Positions 47,228-55,949 of a DNA stretch of 64,000 bases are shown here, piece by piece; positions within the stretch are counted from its first letter, which is position 1, and every line of letters begins with the position of its first letter. A program made the position numbers and the translations under genes. A model generated the notes under the pieces. It worked only from the letters and a program-made list of their open reading frames with translations. It was not told the DNA's origin and ran no database searches. The stretch is from Pseudomonas marincola (lineage in GTDB: Bacteria > Pseudomonadota > Gammaproteobacteria > Pseudomonadales > Pseudomonadaceae), in contig NZ_FPBC01000001.1 in the NCBI RefSeq assembly GCF_900116605.1, positions 806,001-870,000 on the forward strand. Reading direction: 5' to 3'.

Positions 47228-48978
47228 GTGTACACTTCTCCCTGTGTGCTCTCTACGCGCAATTCGTGATATGAGTTAAGGCTGGCGTACAACGCAAAAA
47301 ACTCATTGAGTACCGAGGCGAAGACGAACAGGTCGCCTTCGCAGATGTATCCTTGCGAGTCCATCGACAACACGCTGCACAAGCCGCGTATGGGCAATCC
47401 CTGATGCAGTCGGTCGACGTGGGTATGCTTGATCGACTTCAAACCGCCGAGTAATCGTTTGCTGACCCGCTGCGCATGCTGATCATAAAAACTCGGCAAG
47501 TCGTAGGTTTCCAGAATGACCTTGAGCGCATCGACATTCGCCAACGACAAATAGTTGAGCGACATATTGCTGATCAGCTTCCACAGAAAGTCCTGATTCA
47601 GCGGCGGCGCAAAGCTGGAGGTTGCGGCCGTTATATTCTTGAACTTGAGAAACTCGGGCGTGCCATCGCTGGGTACGCAGATATCACCCAGCTTCAGCTT
47701 TCGGGGCAGGTTCTGATTGGTGCAGGTCAACTCGATAGACAGGGTTTCATTGATTTCCTCTTCACTCATGCTGAAGCTCAAGTGCGTATCGAGCCCGTCA
47801 TGGTGCAGCGAAGCGCGCTGGCGAATGCTGTAATGCGCCAGCGCCTGCGGCACATCAAAGCTTGGGTCATGCTCGAATGACTCGAATGGCACATAATCGC
47901 GATACCCCAAGCCACCTGGCCGCCAACCCAGCACGGCGTCTATCGAGAACACCCCGCAGTGCTCAAGGTTGTACTTGGCCGGCACCACCAGGTACTCATC
48001 CTGCTTGCCATCAAAACGAATGGGCGACGCATCGTGCTTGAATAAATTGACGATGGGCGTGCAGTTCAGCGCTATGTTGTCCAGCGTTGGGCGGGCGCGC
48101 TGAAGATTACCTTTGGCCAGATTGAAGCGAATCTCAAAGCCGCGCGTCTGCTTGAGAATTTCCTCGGGCAAGGCATTAAGCCGATCAAGCCCGGTCAAAT
48201 CGACAAACAGAAATTTGTCCTGAAAGGCAAAGTACTCCTGCAAGTAGCGGTATCCGCGAAAGCTGTTTAACGGATATGGGATAAGTGCCTCTTCCTCCGC
48301 GAAGCCGACAGGCTGCACGCGGTCTGGCGATAGACCAAAGGAAATAGTCTTGTCGCCCTCACTCAGAAACGGCTTGTTCTCGCTGTCGAGCGGCACCAAC
48401 TCAATCGCGTTGAGGTGGCGCAGCAAACCTAGATACAAGGTCTGACTGATGTACCGCTCACCAGTAAAATGCAGGCGCAAGCGACTCAGATCCAGACTAC
48501 CCAGATGCCCCTCGCTGGTCATTGCCAGTCGCAGGTTGAGTAGCGCTCCATCGCCCTGCATCGAGTAGCTCAATGCCTGTAACTCGAGCGGCAAGATTTC
48601 AGTGGGATAACAGGTGCGAAAATGGCACGTGACCCCATCAACCGGAACACTTTCAACGGGCGTGTCACGTTGTACTTTATGTGCAGGGCCAGACTCAGTT
48701 AACGGCTCAAACTGCAAGATGCTGAACGCCGGCAGCGGACGCATGTAATTGGGCCACAGCAAGTGCATCAGCGAATGACTGAGCTCAGGGAGTTCGTCAT
48801 CAAGCTTTTGCCGCAAGCGCCCGGTTAGAAAAGCAAATCCTTCCAGCAAACGCTCGACATCGGGGTCGCGCCCAGCCTGCAGCAGAAACGGCGCCAACGC
48901 CGGGCTGCGCTTGGCAAAGCGGCGCCCCAACTGACGTAACGCCGTAAGCTCACTCTGGTAGTAATTATTGAACGACAT
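47191..48978 (-). CDS. tssF: T6SS baseplate protein TssF
   Basis: Baseplate wedge protein related to phage gp6; 595 residues, normal length. Diagnostic stretches are YYQSELTALRQLGRRFAKRSPALAPFL at the start (here read as YYQSELTALRQLG and then FAKRSPALAPFL), RDPDVERLLEGFAFLTGRLRQ, and HLLWPNYMRPLPAFSILQF. A 251-base gap separates it from the PAAR gene upstream, while the other baseplate genes are tightly packed; I see no gene in that gap. Confidence 0.95.
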   Translation of the reverse strand: MSFNNYYQSELTALRQLGRRFAKRSPALAPFLLQAGRDPDVERLLEGFAFLTGRLRQKLDDELPELSHSLMHLLWPNYMRPLPAFSILQFEPLTESGPAHKVQRDTPVESVPVDGVTCHFRTCYPTEILPLELQALSYSMQGDGALLNLRLAMTSEGHLGSLDLSRLRLHFTGERYISQTLYLGLLRHLNAIELVPLDSENKPFLSEGDKTISFGLSPDRVQPVGFAEEEALIPYPLNSFRGYRYLQEYFAFQDKFLFVDLTGLDRLNALPEEILKQTRGFEIRFNLAKGNLQRARPTLDNIALNCTPIVNLFKHDASPIRFDGKQDEYLVVPAKYNLEHCGVFSIDAVLGWRPGGLGYRDYVPFESFEHDPSFDVPQALAHYSIRQRASLHHDGLDTHLSFSMSEEEINETLSIELTCTNQNLPRKLKLGDICVPSDGTPEFLKFKNITAATSSFAPPLNQDFLWKLISNMSLNYLSLANVDALKVILETYDLPSFYDQHAQRVSKRLLGGLKSIKHTHVDRLHQGLPIRGLCSVLSMDSQGYICEGDLFVFASVLNEFFALYASLNSYHELRVESTQGEVYTWMPRMGLQPLL

Positions 48979-49229
48979 CTCAGCGCCAACCTGTCTGAGC
49001 AGGTGCGCAGTGCTCTGTACTCACCCGAATCGGCACTGAACTGCTTGCTGCGTAGGGTGCTGTGGCGGCATGGGTAAAAAGCACTAATCAATCCTTGATA
49101 TAGAAATGGCGGCGCTGAATCTCGCGGATATCTGCGAGGTTCAGCCACCAAAACGTCCTTGTTTCGGCAGCTCAAACGGCATTGCCAAGCGCTGCAAATA
49201 AACGGGCAGTGTTCACGCTGCCAGCGGGA

Positions 49230-49502
49230 CTAACCGATAATCACGGTTCCTGCGCCACTGATGACAACATTGCCGTGGCTGCCGACCGAACCCACGGTAG
49301 CGGCTGCTTTGCCATTGATGAAAACCGTGCTCGAGAGCTGTTCCGCCAAGGCGCCACCGCAAGCACTGGTGTCGCCCTCGCGCGCGGCGTTAGCGCCCTC
49401 GATAAGCACATCCGGCGAGCCGGTTGCGATTGGATTATTGCCATGCCCGCTGTGCGGACAATCGGTTGCGTCACCAACGCGTGCTGCAGGTTGACCAGCC
49501 AT
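49230..49502 (-). CDS. PAAR-domain spike-tip protein
   Basis: A 90-residue single-domain PAAR protein that sharpens the VgrG spike. The metal-site pattern is visible: PAARVGDATDCPHSG with His, repeated PDVLIEGANAAREGD, ACGGALAEQL and a final TVGSVGSHGNVVISG. No N- or C-terminal extension is present, so it carries no effector itself. AGGGG lies eight bases before the ATG at 49502; an in-frame ATG at 49517 overlaps the tssE stop but lacks that site. It lies between tssE and tssF, and as I recall the P. aeruginosa HSI-II cluster has no gene there. Confidence 0.92.
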   Translation of the reverse strand: MAGQPAARVGDATDCPHSGHGNNPIATGSPDVLIEGANAAREGDTSACGGALAEQLSSTVFINGKAAATVGSVGSHGNVVISGAGTVIIG

Positions 49503-49513
49503 GTGAGTACCCC

Positions 49514-49924
49514 TCATTTATTAACGTTGACCTGCCCGCTACCATCGAGCGTCGCAGAAAAACTGACGTGTCGTTTGAAGCCCTCGACAGCCAGATTGCC
49601 CTCGATATTGAACGCCAACTTGAGTCGGTCATTACCGCCGGGTAAAGCCACTACATGCACATTGCTCAAGCGCGGCTCGTAAGCCTCAATGAAGCGTTCA
49701 ATTTCGCGCCGCGCCTGTTTGAGTGAGTCGTGCAGGCTGAGGCGCATATCATTGAGATCGGGTAAACCGTAGTCGGGGAGCGTCTGCACGCTCCCCGCAC
49801 GGGTGCTGAGCATTTTGCCCAGATGCGCTGCAACCGAGGCCATCGCGCAGGACTCAAGGCTTGAGCCATTGCGCTTATCCAGCTCACCGCTAAGGCGTTC
49901 GAATAGGCTCCCGTATGCAGCCAT
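49514..49924 (-). CDS. tssE: T6SS baseplate protein TssE (gp25-like)
   Basis: A 136-residue homologue of phage T4 gp25 lysozyme-like wedge protein (GPW/gp25 family, without lysozyme activity), which starts sheath assembly. The conserved features are LFERLSGEL at the N terminus, LSTRAGSVQTLPDYGLPDLND and RREIERFIEAYEPRL, containing the EPR motif. It starts 14 bases after the tssC stop, and its own stop lies just before the PAAR gene. Confidence 0.95.
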   Translation of the reverse strand: MAAYGSLFERLSGELDKRNGSSLESCAMASVAAHLGKMLSTRAGSVQTLPDYGLPDLNDMRLSLHDSLKQARREIERFIEAYEPRLSNVHVVALPGGNDRLKLAFNIEGNLAVEGFKRHVSFSATLDGSGQVNVNK

Positions 49925-49938
49925 GCTCAGCCTCCGAC

Positions 49939-51414
49939 CTACTCTTTATCCAGCTTGCCGACCAGCGACAGAGTGAAATCTGCGCCCATGTACTTGAAGT
50001 GCGGCCGCACGTTCAGGTTGACCCGATACCAGCCAGGCTCGCCTTCAACATCGCTCACAACAATTTGCGCGGCGCGCAAAGGGCGACGGCCACGGACTTC
50101 CGCACTCGGATTTTCTTGATCGGCAACGTACTGGCGAATCCACTTGTTCAATTCAAGCTCAAGATCCGTTCGTTCCTTCCAGGCGCCCAGTTGCTCGCGC
50201 TGCAGCACTTTCAGGTAATGCGCGAGTCGATTGACGATCATCATGTAGGGCAGTTGCGTACCCAGCTTGTAATTCAACTCGGCAGCTTTATCTTCGCTGC
50301 TATTGCCAAAGAACTTCGGCCGCTGAACCGAGTTGGCCGAGAAGAAAGCCGCGTTATCGCTGCCTTTACGCATGGTCAGTGAAATGAAGCCTTCGTCAGC
50401 CATTTCATATTCGCGCCGGTCCGAAACCAATACCTCGGTTGGAATCTTGGTTTCGATTTCGCCCATGCTCTCAAAATGATGCAGCGGCAAATCTTCAACC
50501 GCGCCACCGCTTTGCGGACCGATAATGTTCGGGCACCAGCGAAACTTGGCAAAACTGTCAGTGAGCTTGGTCGCAAATGCATAAGCGGTATTACCCCACA
50601 GGTAATGCTCATGACTATTGGCGACGTTCTCTTGATAGACGAAGGTTTTGACCGGATTCTCTTCAGGGTCGTACGGGTTGCGCAGAAGAAAACGCGGCAC
50701 AGTCAAACCCACATAGCGTGAATCTTCCTGATCACGGAAGCTCTGCCACTTGGCAAACTGAGGGCCTTCGAAGTGATCCTTAAGATCTTTCAAATCTGGC
50801 AGACCGGTAAAGCTCTCCAGCCCGAAGAATTTCGGCCCTGCTGCGGCAACGAAAGGCGCATGAGCCATGCACGAGACATTAGACACGTACTGCATCAGCT
50901 TGACGTCGGGTGCGCTCGGCGACATGAAATAGTTGGCGATGATTGCGCCCACCGGATTACCACCAAACTGGCCGTATTCAGCGGTGTATACATGCTTGTA
51001 GAGGCCCGACTGGACGACTTCCGGGGAGTCCTCAAAGTCATCCAGCAAATCGTCCTTGGAGACGTTGAGCATTTCGATTTTGATGTTCTCGCGGAAATTG
51101 GTGCGGTCCACGAGCAACTGCAAGCCACGCCACGCCGACTCCAGCGCCTGGAAGTCGCTGTGGTGGATGATTTCATCCATCTGCCGACTGAGCTTTTCAT
51201 CAATCTCGGCGATCATCCGATCAACCATGGCTTTCTTGACCGGCTCACCGCTGTTCTGCGGTTTTAACAATTCCTCGATGAAAGCTGAAACACCGCGCTT
51301 GGCGATTGCATAGGCTTCATCATCAGGATTGAGCCGGGTTTCGGCGATTATAGTGTCGAGTATGCTGTATTCAGTTTTTGCGTCAGTCGACGTCTTTGCC
51401 GCGTGATTGCTCAT
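49939..51414 (-). CDS. tssC: T6SS sheath protein TssC (VipB)
   Basis: Large subunit of the contractile sheath, 491 residues. Family stretches are seen throughout: LQLLVDRTNFRENIKIEMLNVSK (read as LVDRTNFRENIKIEML), HVYTAEYGQFGG, FVAAAGPKFFGLES, VPRFLLRNPYDP, LPLHHFESMGEIETKIPTEV and the C-terminal VRPHFKYMGADFTLSLVGKL. The start MSNHAAKTSTD at 51414 fits the family; an in-frame extension to 51510 would overlap tssB and is rejected. Confidence 0.97.
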   Translation of the reverse strand: MSNHAAKTSTDAKTEYSILDTIIAETRLNPDDEAYAIAKRGVSAFIEELLKPQNSGEPVKKAMVDRMIAEIDEKLSRQMDEIIHHSDFQALESAWRGLQLLVDRTNFRENIKIEMLNVSKDDLLDDFEDSPEVVQSGLYKHVYTAEYGQFGGNPVGAIIANYFMSPSAPDVKLMQYVSNVSCMAHAPFVAAAGPKFFGLESFTGLPDLKDLKDHFEGPQFAKWQSFRDQEDSRYVGLTVPRFLLRNPYDPEENPVKTFVYQENVANSHEHYLWGNTAYAFATKLTDSFAKFRWCPNIIGPQSGGAVEDLPLHHFESMGEIETKIPTEVLVSDRREYEMADEGFISLTMRKGSDNAAFFSANSVQRPKFFGNSSEDKAAELNYKLGTQLPYMMIVNRLAHYLKVLQREQLGAWKERTDLELELNKWIRQYVADQENPSAEVRGRRPLRAAQIVVSDVEGEPGWYRVNLNVRPHFKYMGADFTLSLVGKLDKE

Positions 51415-51439
51415 AATTCCGATCCCTGCTGAAATTGAT

Positions 51440-51940
51440 TTAAGCGTCCTTAGTGACTGCCGGATTAATGCCCAGCTCACCCAAAACCCGCCCGCGCGAC
51501 TCATCGTCACTCAACACCCCTTCAATCGACTTGCGAAAAGCCGGTGTATTGCCCAACGGCCCTTTCAAAGCCACAAGTGCGTCGCGTAACTCCATCAACT
51601 TTTTCAGCTCGGGAATTTGCTCAACCAGATTTGCCGGGTTGAAATCTTTCATTGAGTTGATATTGATACTCACCGCCAACTCTTCGGCGTTCTCATCCAA
51701 CTGATTGGGTACACCAAGAGTCAAGCTCAACTCCTGCTTGGCCAGCACTTCATCAAATGAGTCTTTATCAATACCAACTGGCTTGCGATCTTCTACCTTT
51801 CGCTCATCTTCGCGCTGAATAAAGTCACCCAGCACCAACAATTTCAAAGGCAGCTCTACATCTTCCTGAGCATTTCCAGTCGCCGGCTTAAACGTGACAT
51901 TAATCCGTTCTTTGGGTGCTATTGAGCCTTCTTTGGCCAT
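51440..51940 (-). CDS. tssB: T6SS sheath protein TssB (VipA)
   Basis: Small sheath subunit, 166 residues, which pairs with TssC and carries the helix recognised by ClpV. It begins MAKEGSIAPKERINVTFKP and includes ELPLKLLVLGDF, VGIDKDSFDEVLAKQEL and a C-terminal helix (LRDALVALKGPLGNTPAFRK). AGGAG lies seven bases before the ATG at 51940, and a 21-codon upstream extension lacks family similarity. It starts 29 bases after the tssA stop. Confidence 0.97.
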   Translation of the reverse strand: MAKEGSIAPKERINVTFKPATGNAQEDVELPLKLLVLGDFIQREDERKVEDRKPVGIDKDSFDEVLAKQELSLTLGVPNQLDENAEELAVSININSMKDFNPANLVEQIPELKKLMELRDALVALKGPLGNTPAFRKSIEGVLSDDESRGRVLGELGINPAVTKDA

Positions 51941-51969
51941 GGTAAATCTCCTGAGTTTAACCCTTGGGT

Positions 51970-53526
51970 CTATTCGAGTATCACGTCTAAATCGAGGTGG
52001 CAAAGTCTGCGATAAACATCATCTTTACATTCACGAACAACATTGCTCTGCGGCATCAGTTCACAGCAGCGGTATAACAAATGGAGAATTTCTAGCGCCA
52101 AGTTTGGCTCCCAGGCATTTAAACCTGACGCCAACAATTGCTGATCCAAAGTTTCCAGCTGAACTTTTACCAAGTCATACTTTTTCGCCGAGAAACACAG
52201 CCGAGCCAAGCTCAGCTGCCAGAAAAAAATTGCGCGGCCGCCCTGCGCACTTTGCAGGCCTTGATTGAGCAGCCTCACGGCGGCTTTCAAGCCTTCATCA
52301 CGCAATACCGGCAAGGCATCGGCGAGCGCAATGTCCCAAGGCTCTTCAACATAAGCAGTGTGCTGCGGATCCTGGGTCTTGGGGGCTTGCAGGTGATGAT
52401 TGACCTGCGCACTTATCCAGGCACGAGTTTGCTCATCGGCAAACGGCTCGCCATCATGGAAGCGCAGCTCAATGAGACTCGGCAGGCGCTGTTGCAACAG
52501 CGCAAAGTGGATTTCAATTTCACGCATTGCCAGCTGAGCATTCAGGCCATCAAGGCACTCCCACACCATGCGCTGACCATCAAACCAGAACGGTGAACGC
52601 GCGATGCTGGCCTCAAGCTCGACAAGCAGATCGGCATACTGCTTTTGCTCAAGACGTTCCTGATAGTTCTTTTGTTTATCAGCAGGCAATCCACGCAGCG
52701 CAGTAATCTGCTCGGCGTTGCATTCCGGCAAGCTATCAATGTTCAGCCAAAGCAGGGTTCTGTTGAGTTTCAACGCCCGGACATCCGTGGCCTTCTGGCG
52801 CAGCCACCACGCGCACAAGGGCCGCGCGCCCTCTTGCAGATTACGCAGCGACTTATGCGCATCTTTTTCGTTGTCGATCTCAGCGTTAGGGCTCAAAAAC
52901 TGACTGGCGGCCTGCTTCACCTGAGTGACTACACCACTAATCGAAGTCGGCTCCAATTGATCGTTGGCGGCGCGATCAACCATGCCCGACAGACGCCGGC
53001 AAATAGGCAACAGCAGCGGCGCTTCATCCTGCAGATGGTTGGTCAGTAGCAGATCAAGCGCTTCGAGGTGCAGCACGAACTGGCGAAACAGAGGCAGCTG
53101 CTCCTTGACCGGCACGGTCTCACTCAGAACGCCTTCCATGCGTGGCACCAACCAGTTGAAAGCCGCAGAGCGAGTACGCATTTTCAGCGGATACAAGGTT
53201 TGCCAATGGTGCTCACAGAGATGCCGCAACATGCCCAACCCAGCCAACAGTCCGGGTAAAGCTTCACGTTGGTGCAACGCCCATGTCAGCCAGACAGCTG
53301 CACGCAAATCCTTGGACTGTTCACGTAACAACAACTCGCTTCCATCCAACACCTTGAGCCAGTCAACATGACCATTGCCATGGATACTATTGGCTTTACC
53401 AAGTTCGCGCTCCAGGGCCTCATATTCGCTGGTAAAGCGTACGTCTTCACCGCTGAATTCATATTCAGAGATTGGCGTTTTCGCGAGGCGAATATAATAA
53501 CTGGAAAGCTTGCGGGTATTACTCAT
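51970..53526 (-). CDS. tssA: T6SS assembly protein TssA (HsiA2-like)
   Basis: A 518-residue protein of the ImpA/TssA family that primes tube and sheath assembly at the baseplate. The N-terminal ImpA domain is recognisable (PISEYEFSGEDVRFTSEYEALERELGK, read in pieces around DVRFTSEYEALE), followed by a VasL/EvpK-like central and C-terminal part (SLARLCFSAKKYDLVKVQLETL, LALEILHLLYRCCEL). It is the first gene of the operon. The ATG at 53526 is preferred to the GTG three bases upstream. The upstream region is a long spacer. Confidence 0.93.
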   Translation of the reverse strand: MSNTRKLSSYYIRLAKTPISEYEFSGEDVRFTSEYEALERELGKANSIHGNGHVDWLKVLDGSELLLREQSKDLRAAVWLTWALHQREALPGLLAGLGMLRHLCEHHWQTLYPLKMRTRSAAFNWLVPRMEGVLSETVPVKEQLPLFRQFVLHLEALDLLLTNHLQDEAPLLLPICRRLSGMVDRAANDQLEPTSISGVVTQVKQAASQFLSPNAEIDNEKDAHKSLRNLQEGARPLCAWWLRQKATDVRALKLNRTLLWLNIDSLPECNAEQITALRGLPADKQKNYQERLEQKQYADLLVELEASIARSPFWFDGQRMVWECLDGLNAQLAMREIEIHFALLQQRLPSLIELRFHDGEPFADEQTRAWISAQVNHHLQAPKTQDPQHTAYVEEPWDIALADALPVLRDEGLKAAVRLLNQGLQSAQGGRAIFFWQLSLARLCFSAKKYDLVKVQLETLDQQLLASGLNAWEPNLALEILHLLYRCCELMPQSNVVRECKDDVYRRLCHLDLDVILE

Positions 53527-53784
53527 CACTCAGTTCTTCCGGCTTAATTGCATCCACAATCATTCAGAGTTCGCGCCAGACGTATCCATACGAACGAAAC
53601 TTAAAAATCTATATAAACTTACACCAGTTTTGTTTTGTGACAAGCACCTAAAGAAAATCCCTACAACAACTTACACCCCGGCAAACCTATCAAATAAATA
53701 AGCGCAACCACTATAACCACGTATACGCCCAACAAAGCAACCCGCCACTAATTCTAAACCCTCTTCAGGCCAGGCAGCGCTTAT

Positions 53785-53799
53785 GCAAGTTCTTGCTCA
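53785..53799. repeat. Hairpin direct-repeat element, copy 1
   Basis: GCAAGTTCTTGCTCA, with an internal inverted repeat GCAA-N4-TTGC. It differs at one base from the copy 99 bases to the right. It lies about 260 bases upstream of tssA. Confidence 0.5.
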
Positions 53800-53878
53800 A
53801 TGAACGTGCATATTCAGCCAACTACACCCGCATCCCCAGCAATAACACCGCAATACTTATCCGAAGACAATTAATAAC

Positions 53879-53900
53879 AGTGAGCAACTTCTTGCTCACT
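53879..53900. repeat. Hairpin direct-repeat element, copy 2 (nine-base stem)
   Basis: AGTGAGCAA (53879-53887) pairs perfectly with TTGCTCACT (53892-53900) around CTTC. The part at 53884-53898 repeats copy 1 with one mismatch. The plus strand continues TTGATA, so a plus-strand terminator is possible, but a regulator site is equally likely. Confidence 0.5.
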
Positions 53901-54402
53901 TTGATAAATACAAATCAATCAAGCAGGCGCGACAACTCTGAATAACAAACAAGCCGTTGCTATACAGTCACTTACTGGTCAACTGCAGGTATGTATCAAT
54001 CATTCCCTGTAAACTTGAAACCGCGCAGTGCGCAACGATTGGTTCACCCTTAAATGCACGCAGCCCTGTTATTCCGGGGAGACACCCGGCAAGACCCGAT
54101 TACCGCTGTACTTCGCTGTTCGCATCGGACAATTTCGATTCAATCGATCACATAAACGCTACGTGTCTGGCCAGGCGCCTCTTTTAGTGCCACGCACAGC
54201 CTGTTTCCGTTTGCACTGAACGATCAGAGCGATAACCGAAGGGGGACTAAAGCGACCTTGATCCACCGCCGCTTAAGCTATGCTTGAGAAAAATTTGCAG
54301 CGACGTATGCGGTCTCGGTTGGAGCTTTTCAAAATGGCTTAACCGCATCGCCAAGGTGCTTCGCTGGATGTTTGAGCATCAACTACGGAGAAAGGAAGCA
54401 GC

Positions 54403-55830
54403 ATGCCTGAGCCTGCACAGAGACTACGGATTGGCGCCTTGATCGCTTTGGTTGTGGGGTCGATGATTGGTGGGGGTATTTTCTCTTTACCGCAGAACAT
54501 GGCCGAACGGGCAGATGCCGGCGCCATCATGATCGGCTGGACCATCACAGCTGTCGGCATGCTCAACCTGGCATTTGTGTTTCAGGTGCTGGCTAATCGC
54601 AAACCTGAACTCAACTCCGGGGTGTATGCCTATGCCAAGGCGGGCTTCGGTGACTACATGGGCTTTTCATCGGCCTGGGGCTACTGGATAAGCGCCTGGC
54701 TGGGTAACGTCGGCTACTTTGTGCTGTTGTTCAGCACGCTGGGTTACTTCTTTCCAGTGTTTGGTGAGGGTAATACACCCATCGCCATTGCAGCCTCATC
54801 TGCTCTGCTTTGGGCCGTGCACTTTCTGGTGTCGCGCGGGATCAAGGAAGCAGCCTTCATCAATATGGTCACGACAATCGCCAAAGTAGTGCCCTTGCTG
54901 ATCTTTATCGTTATTGCCGCCATAGCCTTCAGTATGGATATCTTCACGCGTGATATCTGGGGCTATGAAAACCCGGATTTCGGCAGCGTGATGAACCAGG
55001 TGCGCAACATGATGCTGGTGACCGTGTTCGTTTTTATCGGCATCGAAGGCGCCAGTGTTTATTCAGCACGCGCACAAAAACGCTCGGACGTCGGCCGCGC
55101 TACGGTAATCGGCTTCCTCGGCGTGTTGGCGCTGCTGGTATTGGTCAACGTGCTGTCGCTGGGCGTGATGACTCAGCCAGAACTGGCCGGATTACAGAAC
55201 CCATCTCTGGCCTCGGTACTTGAACATATCGTTGGGCCCTGGGGCGCGCTTCTGATCAGTCTCGGGCTGATCGTTTCCTTGCTCGGCGCCCTGCTCTCCT
55301 GGGCGTTGCTGTGCGCCGAGATCCTGTTTGCTACCGCGCAGGACAACACCATGCCGGCGTTTCTGAAAAAGCAAAACGCCAATCAAGTCCCGATCAATGC
55401 ATTGTGGATGACCAATGTAATGATCCAGCTGTTCCTGCTGATAACACTGTTTTCGGCAGGCACTTACACCAGCCTGATTTACCTCGCCTCCTCGATGATT
55501 CTGGTCCCTTACCTGTGGTCAGCCGCTTATGCGTTTCTGTTGAGCTGGCGCGGCGAAACCTACAAAGCCAAATCAAAGGAGCGGATCAAAGACCTGTGTA
55601 TCAGTTCAATCGCATTAATCTACGCGGTCTGGCTGCTCTATGCAGGCGGCGTCAAATACCTGCTGTTGTCTGCACTGCTCTACGCACCAGGAGTGGTGCT
55701 GTTTGCGATAGCCAAGCGCGAACAACGCGCTGCATTGTTCACACCGATAGAAACGGCGGTATTTGTGCTGGTAGTGGTAGGCGCAGGCTTCGCGGCCTAC
55801 GGTTTGGAGACGGGCATATTGACGATGTAA
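54403..55830 (+). CDS. arcD: Arginine/ornithine antiporter, ArcD-like
   Basis: Inner-membrane APC-superfamily exchanger of 475 residues with about 12-13 helices. It reads as a close relative of P. aeruginosa ArcD as remembered: LRIGALIALVVGSMIGGGIF, SLPQNMAERADAGA, VYAYAKAGFGDYMGFSSAWG, YFVLLFSTLGYFFPVFG and FIGIEGASVYSARAQKRSD. ArcD exchanges external arginine for ornithine in the arginine deiminase pathway, but arcABC do not follow here, so its use may differ. AAAGGAAG stands six bases before the ATG. A hairpin after the stop marks the end of the transcript. Confidence 0.85.
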   Translation: MPEPAQRLRIGALIALVVGSMIGGGIFSLPQNMAERADAGAIMIGWTITAVGMLNLAFVFQVLANRKPELNSGVYAYAKAGFGDYMGFSSAWGYWISAWLGNVGYFVLLFSTLGYFFPVFGEGNTPIAIAASSALLWAVHFLVSRGIKEAAFINMVTTIAKVVPLLIFIVIAAIAFSMDIFTRDIWGYENPDFGSVMNQVRNMMLVTVFVFIGIEGASVYSARAQKRSDVGRATVIGFLGVLALLVLVNVLSLGVMTQPELAGLQNPSLASVLEHIVGPWGALLISLGLIVSLLGALLSWALLCAEILFATAQDNTMPAFLKKQNANQVPINALWMTNVMIQLFLLITLFSAGTYTSLIYLASSMILVPYLWSAAYAFLLSWRGETYKAKSKERIKDLCISSIALIYAVWLLYAGGVKYLLLSALLYAPGVVLFAIAKREQRAALFTPIETAVFVLVVVGAGFAAYGLETGILTM

Positions 55831-55841
55831 GCCGGTAATGG

Positions 55842-55873
55842 CGCTGGGCCGATCAAGTCTCGGCAGCCCAGCG
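55842..55873 (+). terminator. Probable terminator of the ArcD-like gene
   Basis: CGCTGGGCCGA (from 55842) pairs with TCGGC-A-GCCCAGCG (to 55873) with a single bulged A, followed by TGTTTG. It lies 12 bases after the stop codon. Confidence 0.6.
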
Positions 55874-55915
55874 TGTTTGCCGTGGGTGGCAAAGCCTAAG
55901 CTTAACCACCCAATT

Positions 55916-55942
55916 GCAGCACCCACAGGGCATGGGTGCTGC
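55916..55942 (-). terminator. Hairpin after cysA, probable terminator
   Basis: A ten-base perfect inverted repeat, GCAGCACCCA (55916-55925) with TGGGTGCTGC (55933-55942) and a loop of 7, immediately follows the cysA stop on the minus strand. The T-run is weak. Confidence 0.55.
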
Positions 55943-55949
55943 TAAGCAA

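Larger units (their letters stand above)
53527..54402. other. Long spacer between tssA and the ArcD-like gene
   Basis: A divergent intergenic region of 876 bases, AT-rich in its left two-thirds, that must contain the promoters of the T6SS operon and the ArcD-like gene. It holds two related hairpin elements (53785-53799 and 53884-53898) and a palindrome TCGATT-C-AATCGA at 54135-54147. I see no hcp gene, no consensus sigma54 site, no Anr box with the normal spacing and no convincing small coding region. Confidence 0.65.

Noticed and set aside
53702..53719. Sigma54-like sequence upstream of tssA (minus strand TGGTTATAGTGGTTGCGC)
   Set aside because: The GG and GC elements are 11 bases apart instead of 10, and the TGGCAC part is poor; a sigma54 promoter for the operon is expected but this one is not convincing.
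53900..53921. Anr/FNR-like TTGAT...ATCAA upstream of the ArcD-like gene
   Set aside because: The half-sites are separated by eight bases rather than four and lie some 480 bases from the gene.
53957..54219. Small plus-strand frames in the tssA-arcD spacer
   Set aside because: No ribosome-binding site, no recognisable family, overlapping alternatives in two frames; they look like chance frames.
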